Shown: positions 25,376 to 36,909, counted from the stretch's first letter. The stretch is 64,000 nucleotides of DNA from Antedon mediterranea (GCF_964355755.1 NC_092676.1:8416288-8480287), one strand, 5' to 3'. The notes: generated by a model not told the origin, from the letters alone. Numbers and translations: made by a program.

Positions 25376-26137
25376 AGGGTAGAGTGGAGGAAGCGGGAGA
25401 TCTTGCTTGGAATGAGGCTGATAGGGACATAGACGAAATGTTAATATCTTGAAATATATTCATTTGGATCCTAATATTATAGAAGAGATTTTTCTTTTTA
25501 GTTGATCCAATAGATTGAAAGTACTAAAAATTGTACTTACAACAACTTTTCACAAACTTTTAGTTTGCTTTCTTAAATAGAATGATGTTGATCTTGGTTA
25601 CAGTCTAGTAGATTTTGAAGTTATAATAGGTGGAAGAAATGGGAGGATGGTCCTAATTGATTAAACAACTTTATATAAGAATTTATTGTTAATTAACATT
25701 AAAGTGAAAACTATTTAAATTTTATTTCAGTTATTAGCATTCCTACATTTAGACAGTAGACTATATTCTGTTAAATTAATACATAAACTACCTTTATGTA
25801 GTATTTGTGATAGAAGATATTTTCCAGACATTTAAGAATAACAAATCTAGGCAAACGCATACTGCACATACACGTTAAAACAAGTGTAGGCCTACAGAAA
25901 GTTGATATAGCCACCAAAATTGTTGTTAAATTATGATAATGATTTGTTATGTAACAGCAAAGTTTTTCTACTGAGACAGCTGATATAGTAAATGTTTATG
26001 TACAATCATCAAGGGATTATAACTTTATGACAATTATATACTGATAGAAAATATGTCCAAACCAATAGTTTTTATGTTTGTTAGTAATGTCATATCACAT
26101 CACACCGGTATATTATTTGCACTCTACGTTTCTTAAA

Positions 26138-26420
26138 GATTAATTCAATTCAATTCAACTTTATTTCAGACAAACTGTCCATAATGAAACATAACATACG
26201 ATAATAAAAAGGAGAGAGAAATACAAAGTATGATAACCGTTATGGAGAGAGGATCAAGAGTTATTTTTTGACATATGGTGCCTCTCTCCACTTAAAATAC
26301 ATTTTGGAATCAAACAATAAATATTCATATATACAATCTAACATTTTATTTTTGCTTTTCATACTTCTGGAAAGAAAACTATAAATTGTCAGCCTCCAGA
26401 ATTCATAAAAAAATAGAACA
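26138..26420 (-). mobile_element. Possible non-LTR retrotransposon 3' end
   Basis: On the minus strand the segment ends tgaaataaagttgaattgaa, a tail type seen in CR1/L2-like LINE 3' ends. The body is of uncertain length and has no ORF. A similar tail occurs at 30737. Confidence 0.3.
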
Positions 26421-26564
26421 TTATATCATTATATTCCATAAACAGATTTCTTGCACTTGAGATATCGGGGTTGACCTTAGCATGCGGAAGGCATAATTAT
26501 AACATACTTTAAGTCTCCCAACATGAAACATGAAGATTGATAAAATCAGATTAACTAATTAATA

Positions 26565-26826
26565 GGCCATTTTTTATTTTTAATAAATCTAATCACTAAT
26601 TAATAACAAAAAAAAATGTTTCATTTATAAAAAGACAAAACAAACGGTTAAATTCCACCAAAATGCCAAACATTTTAATATTTTTTGCTTTAAATTACAC
26701 TTTGTTTCAGGTAAATAATTTGTTTAGCTCCAATTTTGTGTCAAAGTGAATAACTATTATGGGACATCAAAATGGCATATTCAACAAAAAACTTTTTTTT
26801 CTGAGGGGGACAATATATCTTTAAAG
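26565..26826. mobile_element. MITE family C, one end intact
   Basis: The right end, gagggggacaatatatcttt, matches family C. The interior is the reverse complement of the shared blocks (caaaatggcatattcaacaaa, aaagtgaataactatta). The left terminus is lost or very diverged. Confidence 0.6.
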
Positions 26827-27264
26827 GAGCCTGTTTCATCAAAAGAAATTCATCAAAGAGATTGCCGCGTATCCGTAATTTTTAATGTCGATTCTGAACT
26901 TGAAATATTCAATAACATATTATATTGAATACATCTTCATTGAAAGATAATAACGAAATACGTCATAATCAAAAACGAAAATACTATAGCCCTTTGCGCT
27001 ATCAATCGTTGATAATAATTGACTTATTATTATTCCTGCCATATAAAGCGCACTTTCTTTGCTCATGGGGCTTACAATGTTTGCCAATAAACTTTGGAAA
27101 TTATTGAGAAATATATATTATAACGATGCAATCAAATCCGCATAACTGTTTCTTCTGTGACAGATTATTAAAGGAATATTTTTAGTTTTAAAAAAATCAT
27201 CAAAAACAGTACAATAGAATCCCCATATATGGGAAACCGATATTGATTGATTGAAATATATATT

Positions 27265-27562
27265 TATACTGGATAACCTCTTCAGTCAATGACTGGTCTC
27301 CCAGAGGGCCCAGTTGGTGATCAGTGGCTGTGATGTACTAATACACCGGGGTAACCCCCTACACGTCTCGAAAGGTGTACTAGGTTCTTTAAAGTGCACA
27401 CGAGCTAGATGTGTACACTGGACCTACGGTTTATAGTCCTTATCCGAGAAGACTCGTTCTACCACCAGAACCATGGAGTGAGTGAGCCTCGAACCCCTGC
27501 CGATGTTATGGCTATGGATTACGGTTCCACTGTCTTAACCGCTCGTCCACTCACTCACTCAC
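27265..27562 (-). mobile_element. tRNA-derived SINE, minus strand
   Basis: Read on the minus strand from 27562: a gagtgagtggacgagcggtt head (A-box-like), then aggggttcgaggctc (B-box-like), then a body containing cttctcggataaggac and ggtccagtgtacac. This is the order of a tRNA-Ser/Leu-like SINE. The pairing needed for a working tRNA is not present. A gt/ac-rich tail lies toward 27,265. Confidence 0.6.
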
Positions 27563-28422
27563 TAAGGGGACACTTTCCATAAATCTAAGGAAACCTCGGT
27601 TACGTCAGAAGGCAAGAAATGATCTTATTCACCTCTATTATTATACCTCTATTAAGGAGACATTTTAATTGGTCTTAAATGTACCAATTTTAACAGAGGT
27701 CTTACTGTATTTTGTTTAGGTTTTTTGGCTGTTTAAATGTAAACATCAAATTATGGCCTACCTCTCGTTATTGTTTTTTTTTATTTGGATTCAGTTTTAT
27801 ACTATTTTCTAAAAAAATTTAAATAATCAGTGCATCTTCTGGTTTTATAAAATGTATTATAATTTTAAAATAGTGAACCTAAAAAAAAGCGTGACTTAAC
27901 CTAAATAACACACGCGACGACATAATGCCTACGAATCACCAAACACTTCATCTACACATACTGCCTAATCCCGCCAGAGACATTTTTTTTCATAATGGTT
28001 TTTTTAATGTTCAAACTATAGCACTGATTTGCTTGTTTGTGTAGTATGAGTATGTGCTCGACACACGTCATTTACAGTGACGTAGGCTATTGGGAAAAAA
28101 GGTTCTAAAAACTGTTTGAGGGATACATTGTGTGGGATCGGAAGCTCACACCACCAACACCGATTAAGATTATTATTTATACATCAACACAAAACGGGCT
28201 GGGGTGTGCTAGTGCTGTTGGAAAATATTCAATAAATATTTATTTTTTCTATAAAATATGTGCGGAATACGAATAAACGCCTATTATATTTCTTATATCA
28301 TTAGATACAATAGAACTATCCTTTTGGTTAACCACATTTCTCATCAATTTTTTTTATGTACTATAAGTCATAATACACACTAGAAGGTGAAGTGTTCCTT
28401 TAGTGAGAATGTATCCTTAGTA

Positions 28423-28662
28423 GGGGAGCTGTGGCTTGGTGTTTAACGTGCTTGCCTTCCAATCAGAAGGTCCGGGGTTCAATCCTGATCTAGTGCCGGG
28501 GTTCAATCTTGACCTAGTGCCAGGGTTGTAACTCACGAATTTTTCAACTCCACACCCTAAGCCTCAAATGAGACTTAGTTTCTATAAGCACAATCCATTA
28601 TTAAATAGTCCTGTATAATTGGCGAATTACTCGCTGTTAGATGCGTATGATGAAATAAGAAA
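28423..28662 (+). mobile_element. tRNA-derived SINE, intact reference copy
   Basis: ggggagctgtggcttggtgt (A-box-like) and gggttcaatcctgatc (B-box-like, repeated once as gggttcaatcttgacc). The same body as the copy at 23914 follows: gttgtaactcacga, tttctataagcacaa, gcgaattactcgctgttag. It ends in an A-rich run. Confidence 0.75.
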
Positions 28663-28959
28663 AAACAATAAGGATTTGAGTGTTAAAACATGAAATATAC
28701 ATTAAACACGTGTTACTGAAATATATCACTCATAATATACTTTATAACTATTATCATACTGTATAATTACTTAAGTTAGTTCTCCCAAGTGCCTACCAAC
28801 ATTTTTATTTGTCACATAAGCACTTTGTGTAGGAGAAACGTTTCGAAATAGAAATCTAATAACATACATCTTTAAAACTACAAGTTATTTCGGAAACGTT
28901 ATATTACGTTGTAAATAGTAAAGTAGTAACATTTTTAAAGGACGAATAGAATGAGATGA

Positions 28960-29425
28960 GAGATATAAGTTTGAGCTTGTTACGTGTAAACGGTAACATC
29001 GTTATAGTAGCCGAGAGACCCTCGAATATGACATTAGCAGTCACGTGTGGACATATACCGGAACTCACTGAGTAGCATGCAGTGTACGTGTAGACAAATT
29101 CGATAACAATAGGAGCCATATAGGGCTATATGTGTAGACAAATGGTGACAGCAACGCATACGTGTAGACAAAACATTGTAGTCATGTAGTGTATAGCGTG
29201 TAGTAGACAAACTGTAACATGTAGTGTATAGATGTGGGTTGTGGTCATGTAGCTGTCATGTAGACAACCGGTAACAGGTAGTCATGTAGTGTTGACAAAC
29301 GGTAACATGTAGTCATGTAGTGTGTAGACAAACGGTAACATGTAGTCATGTAGTGTATGGGAACAAACGGTTGTAGTCATGTAGTGTATACGTGTAAACA
29401 AACGGTAACATCTAGCCAATATGTT
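28960..29425. repeat. Degenerate minisatellite of about 33-40 bp
   Basis: Loose repetition of tgtagtcatgtagtgt, gtagacaaacggtaac and variants. It is best preserved at 29,160-29,410 and fades toward 28,960. Confidence 0.75.
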
Positions 29426-29429
29426 TGTA

Positions 29430-30736
29430 TAGTTACGTAGAACCTATGGCAACATCGTTACGTTAACTGAATTATCTTCCTTCAACATAATCATTATCAT
29501 CTGAAACATTATCATCATCATCGTCAAATTCACAATTAATCTCATTCAGATCGTTCGTTTTGAGGACTTACAACCGCCACCACAAAAGTCTTTGTTCAAT
29601 CGTATGCATGTACGTCACAGAGGAGGGTTCTAAATTCGTCGAGTACACCACGGAAGTATATATTATCTAGTGATCATTTTATTGAGTTAAGTTCTATAGC
29701 TAATTCAAGATTGACGATGTATTTTTAAATATTATCAAAACTAAACATCGTCTGTGAATCTGAAGAGAACACGTAATATTGCCTCGTCGTAAAATGTGGC
29801 CTAGATATTATTAATTTAGAAAATCATCATCGCTCAAAATATGCCTGCACTCGACTTCTGTGATAATGTTAGCGTCGTTAGGATGCTTAAGTGCTTACAA
29901 AATAATGAGTGCTTATTGATTGAGTTTATTATTTGGTTTTATTAATTAATTATACTCGTGTTAATTTCCGGTTTCATTACACCTTGATTTTCATCCGCAC
30001 TTAGAAATACTACCGATACTTCTTATGGTTGTTTTAGATGCTTTAGGCCATATCACTGTTCTCGTTCGTGTATTGTTGGGCCGGCTACCTTTATCTAATA
30101 GCGGGGCTTGTGTTTGTACTCTACGAGTCAATGGATAATGATGCGGAGGATGTGAGTGTTTGTGCCTACATTTTGCCTCGCTATAGAAACAGATGTAAAT
30201 TTCATGTAAACCCGCACTTAATAAAGCACTTAGATGAAGCATGGAGAGAGAGAGAGTTTAGACCATTATCATCAACGAAGAAGTGTTTATTTTTGGTATG
30301 CCTTTCCCTCTTTATTCAGAATGGTGTTGGGTGCAAAGAGTCAGTGGGGGAAGGAGAGGGCACGTGACTTGTAGTTAACTTAGCTTTCCCCTCACTCCCA
30401 TCAAAGCAGTTTAATTTAACAAAGCAGACTATCTCGAAGTGTGCCACTGTTGTAACATTTTATATTAATTAATATCCGATCAGTACGTAACCGAGTTATG
30501 TTGTATGAATGCAATAAAAACTGTTTTTATTACCAATATTACCACGAATGCCGAATTTACACACACAATAACATTTCATTTGAAATGAATTTGTGTTTAT
30601 TAAGCTACATAATTAAAGTAATAAAATGCTTGAAATTCACGTCACAAACTTAATAACTATTGAGGTCGATTATAGTAACGTTTTGCATTTTTTCGGTAAA
30701 ATTCAGCAATTAGTTCTTTTATGTTAGTGCTGTATG
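29430..30736. other. Intergenic, no gene recognised
   Basis: Contains overlapping ORFs at about 30.0-30.4 kb on both strands without a recognisable domain or splice context. No other structure seen. Confidence 0.45.
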
Positions 30737-30935
30737 TTTTAATTCAATTCAATAATTCAATAAACTTTATTGTCAAACTCATGAATGGCTTGAAACTTTG
30801 GCTGAAAGTACACACATTAAAATTGTCTAAAAACATTGTCGCATAAACAGTAAAAAAGAATAAAATCACATAAAACTGAGAACAAGATGTCATATAAAAA
30901 GTTAAAAGAGGGCACAAAAAATACAAATTGAGTTT
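30737..30935 (-). mobile_element. Possible non-LTR retrotransposon 3' end
   Basis: On the minus strand it ends ...ttgacaataaagtttattgaattattgaatt, resembling the tail at 26138. No coding region remains. Confidence 0.3.
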
Positions 30936-31019
30936 AAAATACAGCTAAGATACTTATTGCGTTTATCTTTTCCACATTAGGCCTACATTAAAATGCCTCA
31001 TAGTAGATGGGAGAAAGGA

Positions 31020-31155
31020 TCTACGTAGGCGTTCAGTGTTCCAAACGTAAGCGTTCAGTGTTCCACGTAGGCGTTCAGTGTTCCAAAAATATCCGCAGAG
31101 GTTCGAACCCAATGCTGAGAGCACTCAAACCTGAGCGTGACCCGTTACGCCAGGC
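31020..31155 (-). mobile_element. tRNA-like SINE head beside a 20-bp repeat
   Basis: On the minus strand about 31152-31089 reads ggcctggcgtaacgggtcac (A-box-like) and then attgggttcgaacctc (B-box-like). Beside it at 31,022-31,085 the phrase gtaggcgttcagtgttcc is repeated three times. Confidence 0.5.
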
Positions 31156-31439
31156 CATAAAACAGTACATAATTATTGGAAAACCCGGGCCTGTTATGTT
31201 GTACCTGGTATATTAAGGGCCTAATAAGGAATTATAATATTGTTCAGTTACTTGTTTACTTGCATGTTTTTAATTTATTGCTTGCTGTTATATTAACCTT
31301 TATTTGAAATGCTTCAATACAATACTAATTGTTGCTTCAAAAGTAAGCCTAATTTTTGCTGAGAGGGGGCAGTAGACTATAATATTCCAAACGATTTTTT
31401 ATCTTTGGAAAAAAATGATAACGCCCTCTTTATGTTTGC

Positions 31440-31574
31440 AAAAAAACAGCGCGCGAACGAATTTGGACGGATCCATTTTAATGTAGCTTAATTTTCTTAT
31501 TTAGCAGCATATCAGCAAACTTGGCTAGCGAGAGCGAGAAGCTGCATGCTCCCGAGACTCTTCCTTTCTTGCAT
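31440..31574 (+). promoter_or_regulatory. NUP50: Possible NUP50 promoter and non-coding first exon
   Basis: A GC-richer stretch (gcgcgcgaacg at about 31,449) precedes a purine-rich segment ending ttgcatg|gtaatt, a usable donor at 31574/31575. The coding exon's acceptor at 32046 lacks any other upstream partner, so a 5'UTR exon here is reasonable. The TSS is not determined. The AGGCCTAG-rich run at 31,678-31,830 would fall in the first intron. Confidence 0.35.
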
Positions 31575-31677
31575 GGTAATTCCTGACTAATCATTGTTAC
31601 TCTTTCGTTAAAGTAGGTTTCTTATTTATCTTTAAAAACATTTATCATATGGGAAGGGATACCGGTGATTAATAATG

Positions 31678-31830
31678 AATAGGCCTAGGCTAAGCTAGCC
31701 TAGCTAGGCTAGGCCTAGCTAGTAGTAGTAGGCCTAGTACGGTAGATCTCTCACCGTCCTAGCTAGGTAGGTAGGCGCCCGGGCCTACTAGTAGTATAGG
31801 CTAGGCCCTGTTAGGCGTGGCTAACCTAAT
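31678..31830. repeat. Self-complementary CTAG/AGGCCT-rich run
   Basis: Dense overlapping palindromic words (aggcctagg, gctagc, ctagctag, gtagtagtagg). It is low-complexity and prone to secondary structure, located between the putative NUP50 first exon and the coding exons. Confidence 0.7.
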
Positions 31831-32046
31831 AGGCTACCTACTAGCTAGTTAAAGTAAGGGCAGGCTGTACATACTTATTAGGCTTAGTAGGGAAGCAGGC
31901 AGATATAATTATAAGCCTTATGTGGGCTACAGTTGTTATCCCTCCAGGCTTCACAGATACACATATTAGTAATTACTTAATTTAATTCTTGGCTTCAATT
32001 GCATTTTTAAATTATTTCCTTTTTATTTCCACACAACTATTTTTAG

Positions 32047-32152
32047 ATTTTCAATCTTGTTATATTCACTACCACATTATAAGATGCCAAAACGAGAAGC
32101 AACTAACGAGCTGACTGATCGCAATTGGGATCAGGAAGATGAACCTGAAGAG
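32047..32152 (+). CDS. NUP50: NUP50 exon with start codon (coding 32084-32152)
   Basis: This is the first coding exon of nucleoporin 50, a nuclear-basket protein that binds importin-alpha and Ran and promotes importin recycling. The coding part is 69 nt, MPKREATNELTDRNWDQEDE..., ending in phase 0 at gaag|gtaatt. The ELTDRNWDQEDE block is the signature of the NUP50 N-terminus that binds importin-alpha, so the ATG at 32084 is chosen. The exon is preceded by tttttag at 32046. Full coding order: 32084-32152, 32784-32870, 33588-34236, 34875-34947, 35483-35598, 36650-36909. This totals 1,254 nt, or 417 aa plus stop. The vertebrate protein is about 468 aa. Confidence 0.93.
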
Positions 32153-32597
32153 GTAATTAAAATAACAAAATCATTTAATCAAGTGGAACCTCTCCTTTGG
32201 GAAACTTCTGTTAAGGGGACGCTTTCCTGTGAAAAATTAACAATAAGAAGGCCTGGCAATAATAATATACAGTGTGTTTTAACACTACGGCCAACCCCTC
32301 AATTATGAAACCCTTAAAATGATACATATATATACATTACACTACTATGTGTATGTGGTTCTGAAAGGAACTGTTGGGCTTCTTAATATTTATGCTTTGT
32401 TTGTCCTCAATAGTCCAGAAAATGGGGACACTCACAAGTAAGTTGGGTGGGTCTATGTGTGAAAACTAAAAGTATGGCAACAACAATAGTGGGAAAGGGA
32501 ATTAAAATTAGCTATATTAGCATTGTTTCTCATGGACAAAAAAAATGATAATTCATTAAAGTTTGCTTTTATCAGAGTCTGTTACAAATAATAACAT

Positions 32598-32750
32598 AAG
32601 CCTCTGTCTATACTAGTCTATCATTCAAACTAGACAGCAAGTGTCGTGTGCCCAAATATGGTAGTGATGTGCCCTAATTTCGTAGTGATATGACGTCGTG
32701 TCCATATCACATCATATATTTTATCAAGTTGGATAGTGTGGACAGAGCTT
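32598..32750. mobile_element. MITE family B in NUP50 intron 1
   Basis: Ends are aagcctctgtctatacta and tagtgtggacagagctt. The interior carries gtgcccaaatatggtagtgat. 153 bp, moderately diverged. Confidence 0.7.
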
Positions 32751-32783
32751 AAGCATTTTAATTTCCATTTTTCTTTTATGTAG

Positions 32784-32870
32784 GCTGGTACCTTTCAAAA
32801 AGCAAATGTCGAGGATATTCAAAAACGTGTGATTAAGAAGGCAAGAAGAAAAGTAGCTGGGGCAAATGAG
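32784..32870 (+). CDS. NUP50: NUP50 coding exon 2
   Basis: 87 nt, phase 0 to phase 0, between tatgtag and gtgaga. It encodes AGTFQKANVEDIQKRVIKKA..., matching the conserved 'RxIKKAKR' basic helix of NUP50 (residues 24-52). The basic cluster is part of the importin-alpha-binding N-terminal region. Confidence 0.9.
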
Positions 32871-32930
32871 GTGAGAATCCTGATGTTAGTGACATCTACT
32901 AACAGTTATATGATGCAGAAGGCCATGGTT

Positions 32931-33092
32931 TAGCACTCCTAAAGGGCCTAAGAGACGCTGGATAGTTGCATTGGACTGCTCTGTGCCCTGGGTTTAGTCA
33001 TTTAGCGCTCGTAGCACTCCTAAAGGGCCTAAGAGACGCTGGATAGTTGCATTGGACTGCTCTGTGGCCCTGGCTTTAGCCATTAAGTGCTC
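32931..33092. repeat. 81-bp tandem duplication in NUP50 intron 2
   Basis: tagcactcctaaagggccta begins at 32931 and 33012. The two copies differ by a few bases (gtgccctgggtttagtcat against gtggccctggctttagccat), so the duplication is fairly recent. Confidence 0.85.
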
Positions 33093-33148
33093 ATGGCCGT
33101 TACTGCCTACTAATGGTACTATCTGATTGCATTTATTCATATATATAT

Positions 33149-33334
33149 ATTCTTTTGAGGTGAGCAAGTGCGATCATTCACCTAACACACTCTTAAACTG
33201 CCCTTATGTGTGCGATTTAAAACACACTTAACTTAAAACTTCTAAGTTCTACACACCAAAATATAAACAGCACACCTACTCACCCCTGAATATATATTGA
33301 GGAGTGCAATTTGTATTTTCAAAAGACAAGGCCT
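33149..33334. mobile_element. MITE family D in NUP50 intron 2
   Basis: The left end is ttcttttgaggtgag and the right end is caaaagacaaggcct. The interior, gcgatcattcacctaacaca ... gaggagtgcaatttgta, is shared with copies at 34277 and (inverted) 42509. Terminal inverted repeat AGGCCTTGTCTTTT; the left copy is truncated by several bases. Confidence 0.75.
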
Positions 33335-33587
33335 GAATCCCATTGACAAAGTATACCCTCTGTTTGTTTTTAAGCCTAGTGTTTATTTCTTACTCAGTTT
33401 TAGATACTTGTTTGGAGCAATTTTTAATATTCCAGTAAATCTTGCCACAAAACCCAGTATAAAACTGATAATTACAAAAGACAAAAACTGATAATTACAA
33501 AAGACAAAAACTAGATAGTTAGTAGTGTGATGAATACATACAGTATATGAAGATAAATAATAATTAATATACATTAATTTATTTTAG

Positions 33588-34236
33588 GAAAGTACCGGAA
33601 CAGCGTTCAGGGCTTTCAAAGGTTTTTCAGGTTTTGGAAGTACATCTACATCAGCCCGTCCATCGCCCATGTTTAGCTCGTCAAATCCAAACGGTGATGG
33701 TAAACCTGCAGCTTCACCATTCAGCTTTAAACCCCAAACAAGTAAGCCTGCTGATTCCAAGACGTCTACAGGTAGTACCACACTTGAAACTAAATCATCC
33801 AATGGAAACCACACCACTGAATACTCAACACAGCTGAAAAGTTTAAACAAATGTGTCTTGGAATGGATTCAAAAACATATAAATCAGAATCCATTATGTG
33901 ACCTGTCTCCGATTTTTGAAGATTATAAAAAACACCTTTCAGACATTGAGAAAAACTCTAGTAAAACCGAAATTGAAGTTTCTAAAACGCCAGCCATTTC
34001 GCAGGAAACAACGGTTAAACCGAGTCCGCCGCAACAACCAGGATTCTCTGGGTTTTCATTTAATCCGGCTACCACGGAAAGTAAAACAGTGTCGTCAGCG
34101 TTTCCTGGATTAGGTAATAAAGATAACAATTCAACCGTGGGCTTATTTGGTAAAGTAGGTTCTACTGGTGGGTTTACTTTTGGACAAGGAGCAACTGAAA
34201 CAAAACCCATTGCATTTGGAACAGCAGCCAATAAAG
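33588..34236 (+). CDS. NUP50: NUP50 coding exon 3 (FG and central region)
   Basis: 649 nt, entering in phase 0 after attttag and leaving with one base of a codon before gtgggt. It covers residues 53-268. It opens ESTGTAFRAFKGFSGFG, like the vertebrate GGAFKGFKG block. About residues 140-168 contain WIQKHINQNPLCDLSPIFED, the best-conserved NUP50 central motif. FG-type repeats are scattered (SGFGS, SGFSF, GLFGKVG, FTFGQG, IAFGT). The antisense ORFs here are shadows. Confidence 0.95.
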
Positions 34237-34276
34237 GTGGGTTGCTTTACATATTGTATTATCATAGTGTAACATC

Positions 34277-34478
34277 AGGCCTTTTCTTTTGAGGTGAGTG
34301 AGTGCGATCACTCACCTAACACACTCCTAATCTGACCTTGAGGAGTGCGATTTACAACACACTTGAATTTGGTAAACTTCTACACACCAAAAAACAAAAA
34401 AGGCGCACCTACAGCACCCCTGAATATATTAAGGAGTGCAATTTGTAGCACACCTACAATTTCAAAAAGACAAGGCCT
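34277..34478. mobile_element. MITE family D in NUP50 intron 3
   Basis: Complete: aggccttttcttttgaggtg at the left, ttcaaaaagacaaggcct at the right, 202 bp. The subterminal gagtgcgatcactcacc is itself an inverted pair. This is the best reference copy of family D in the window. Confidence 0.8.
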
Positions 34479-34874
34479 GTAACATATGATCGTATCGTGG
34501 TAGTAATCAATCACACTGAGTCTTGAAATCCGGCTTTAAACACAACACTGTATTGGGTTGTTCCAACATAACACAATCTGAAACATCAGTCTCTCCATCC
34601 TCAACACCCACAAGGTTTGAGCCCTATAGAGTCACATTCACTTACAGAGTTAGTTTTTAATGGTACAAGGCACCGTAGATATGTAATGATTTCAAAGAAA
34701 CAATCTGGCCCAGTTATGATCCAGACATCACTTGTATATGTGTCACTTGTTGTCTGTCTGTCTACTGTGACATATATCCTTGGGAAATCTCAGTTCATAT
34801 AGTAATCAATTGTTGATGTTTAGTTATTTTTGTTTTATCAATGTATACAATTTGTTTAACATTTTTCTGTGCAG

Positions 34875-34947
34875 AAGAAGACAAATATGAACCACCAAAG
34901 GCCGAGGTTAGGGAAATTAAAGAAAAAGATGCATTGTTTACTATCAG
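34875..34947 (+). CDS. NUP50: NUP50 coding exon 4
   Basis: 73 nt between tgtgcag and gtatat, phase 1 in and phase 2 out. Residues run EEDKYEPPKAEVREIKEKDA. It matches the vertebrate 'EEENDEPPKV..TEVKEEDA' entry into the Ran-binding domain. Confidence 0.92.
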
Positions 34948-35482
34948 GTATATTCATTCTTTCAATGATTGAATGATACTTATTTTTTAACCATTGTGAT
35001 AACAGATTACAGCTAGAGTAAACAGTCAACAAGTCAAGCACTGTCTTTACAGAAGATTGTTTTATGCTGTACAATAACATGCCCAAATTTAACATACCAC
35101 GCCCACCCCCATCTCAACAATTATACATACCTCATTCACATGTGAGGACTGAATCCTATGTATTCAAAACTATATTTATAAGGGCGCGAGTAGCAGTGTG
35201 TTGGACTTTGGACACTTTACTTTACGTTTGCCTCTCTCCACCCAGGTGTACAAATGGGTACCGGGTAAGGTCAAGACACAACATTGCGCTGATTACTCGC
35301 TGCATTATGAGAGTATGTTTCCATACGTGTTTCACCACAAAATGACTGGGTAATAATATATACAGCGCTTAGAGGTTTCACAAGTCGAGGATATTATTTT
35401 TATGATGTTTGATTGATTTTTGTCTATGATGAGAATTCTATAGTGGTATGCACAAGTTGTTGTTATTGTTCTTTTTCTTCAG

Positions 35483-35598
35483 ATGTAAGCTGTTCTATAA
35501 ATCTGGTGATGCTTTTAAAGACAAAGGTGTTGGTAACTTGCATTTAAAGAAGACAGGGACCGTTGCACAACTTCTCATCAGAGCTGATACAAATATAG
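35483..35598 (+). CDS. NUP50: NUP50 coding exon 5 (Ran-binding domain)
   Basis: 116 nt between cttcag and gtaaga. It encodes CKLFYKSGDAFKDKGVGNLH and ...AQLLIRADTNIG, the RanBD core strands of NUP50. The conserved GxGxLHLK-type and RADTNxG motifs are clear. Confidence 0.95.
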
Positions 35599-35742
35599 GT
35601 AAGACTATCCTAACTAAGGTAATCATGCTTGAAATGGGTTGCCAGGATCATGCAGTTTTTTTACCCAATGTAAACTAAATTCGTTAGCTGGAAATGTTCT
35701 CTCAAGTTAACATAATTGACAGGAATTTCCAAGATCTGTGAT

Positions 35743-35996
35743 TCAATCCTGACCTTGTGCCAAGGTTCAATCCTGACCTAGTGCCAGGGTTCAATCCTAA
35801 ACTAGTTCCAGGGTTTAATCCTGACCTAGCGCCAGGGTTCAATCCTGACCTAGTGCCGCAGCCAGAGTTCAATCCTAGACTAGTTCCAGGGTTCAATCCT
35901 GACCTAGCGCCAGGGTTCAATCCTAGACTAGTTCCAGCGTTCAATCCTGACCTAGTGCCAGGGTTCAATCCTGACCTAGTGCCAGGATTGTAACTC
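35743..35996. repeat. 24-bp minisatellite made of a SINE B-box module
   Basis: About ten copies of ggttcaatcctgacctagtgccag in NUP50 intron 5. The same 24-bp module occurs twice inside the SINEs at 23914 and 28423. The array runs on into gattgtaactcc, SINE body sequence. It is a SINE copy in which the promoter-box module expanded. The NPDLVPGF-repeat ORFs on both strands are artefacts. Confidence 0.9.
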
Positions 35997-36649
35997 CACT
36001 ACTTAAGCCTTAAAAGAAACTTGTACTCTTTTCATACTTGCAAAAAGTAACAATTTGTATAAACAAGTTTATTTTTTGTAACCAGATTTGCATAATGTGA
36101 AGACAATTTTCTAGAAGGATCTCGGGAGAAAAACACAACGATGAGAGGCTTTTTTTGTTACGACATGTCCCGAGTTGTTATTGCGCGCGCTCCCTGGTAT
36201 TAAACTGAACAATCATAGTAATCAAATAGCGTGCAACTATGTTTTCTTCCGAGATCATGCGCATATGTAGCTTGTAAATTCTAACACTTTATGCAGGTGT
36301 GAAAAGCATTATATATTTTATCTATCCTGTAATTGGCAAGTTGTTTGATGTGTTGAAATAAAAAATATGCCAAACATTGTAATATAAAGTACTGCTGTTG
36401 TAGCAATGTATACTTAACAGAATTGTCTTGAAATTCTTGTAATATTTATAATATATATAAAGTTAATTGATCAGATGTTTGCCCTACTCTGACATAATTT
36501 GCTTGCGCTGATGACTGGGAGCTCAAAAAAGCAGAATGATAATTGTAAAGTAGAGCAAAATCTGACCAATTACTCAACTCCCTGATGAAAACCTACTTCA
36601 CAGTAGGTAAAATACAATTACATATATAGAATTGTTTATTCTTACACAG

Positions 36650-36909
36650 GAAATATTATTTTAAATATTGGACTGCCGCCAAATCTTCCACTCCAGCGAC
36701 AAGGTAAAAACAACGTAATGATGATCATTCCGCCAAACCCACCGGTCAGCAACAAATGTCCGCAGTGTAATAAGAAATATCCAAACCCTCAAGGAAGCAA
36801 CGTTTGCGAGACTGGTTGTGCCGCACAGCCCGTCCCACTTTTATTTCGGTTAAAGACAGCTGATGATGCTGATAAACTTCTTGAAGAAATAAAAAAGATT
36901 ATGAAATGA
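36650..36909 (+). CDS. NUP50: NUP50 final coding exon with Cys-rich insertion
   Basis: 260 nt after tacacag, to TGA at 36907-36909. It begins GNIILNIGLPPNLPLQRQGK and finishes the Ran-binding domain with LLFRLKTADDADKLLEEIKK. Between PPNPP and PVPLLF sits an added stretch of about 24 residues. It carries cysteines at protein positions 368, 371, 384 and 388 (CPQC, then CETGC). Vertebrate NUP50, as I remember it, has only a short loop there. The spacing could bind one zinc ion. No frameshift or stop is involved, so the insertion is translated. Confidence 0.94.

Noticed and set aside
25220-25463. Arg-Glu-rich and Ser-Leu-rich ORFs on opposite strands
   Set aside because: They are translations of the GA microsatellite.
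27460-27562. tRNA gene on the minus strand
   Set aside because: A- and B-box-like words are present, but the acceptor and anticodon stems do not pair. It is a SINE.
30068-30367. 99-aa ORF with hydrophobic start
   Set aside because: No family recognised, an overlapping antisense ORF, and no splice or promoter context.
33584-34231. Minus-strand ORFs over the NUP50 FG exon
   Set aside because: Shadows of a clearly conserved plus-strand exon.
35702-35993. ORFs with NPDLVPGF / LNPGTRSG octapeptide repeats
   Set aside because: The 24-bp SINE-module array is in phase with codons, so it reads open. It is intronic and not a gene.
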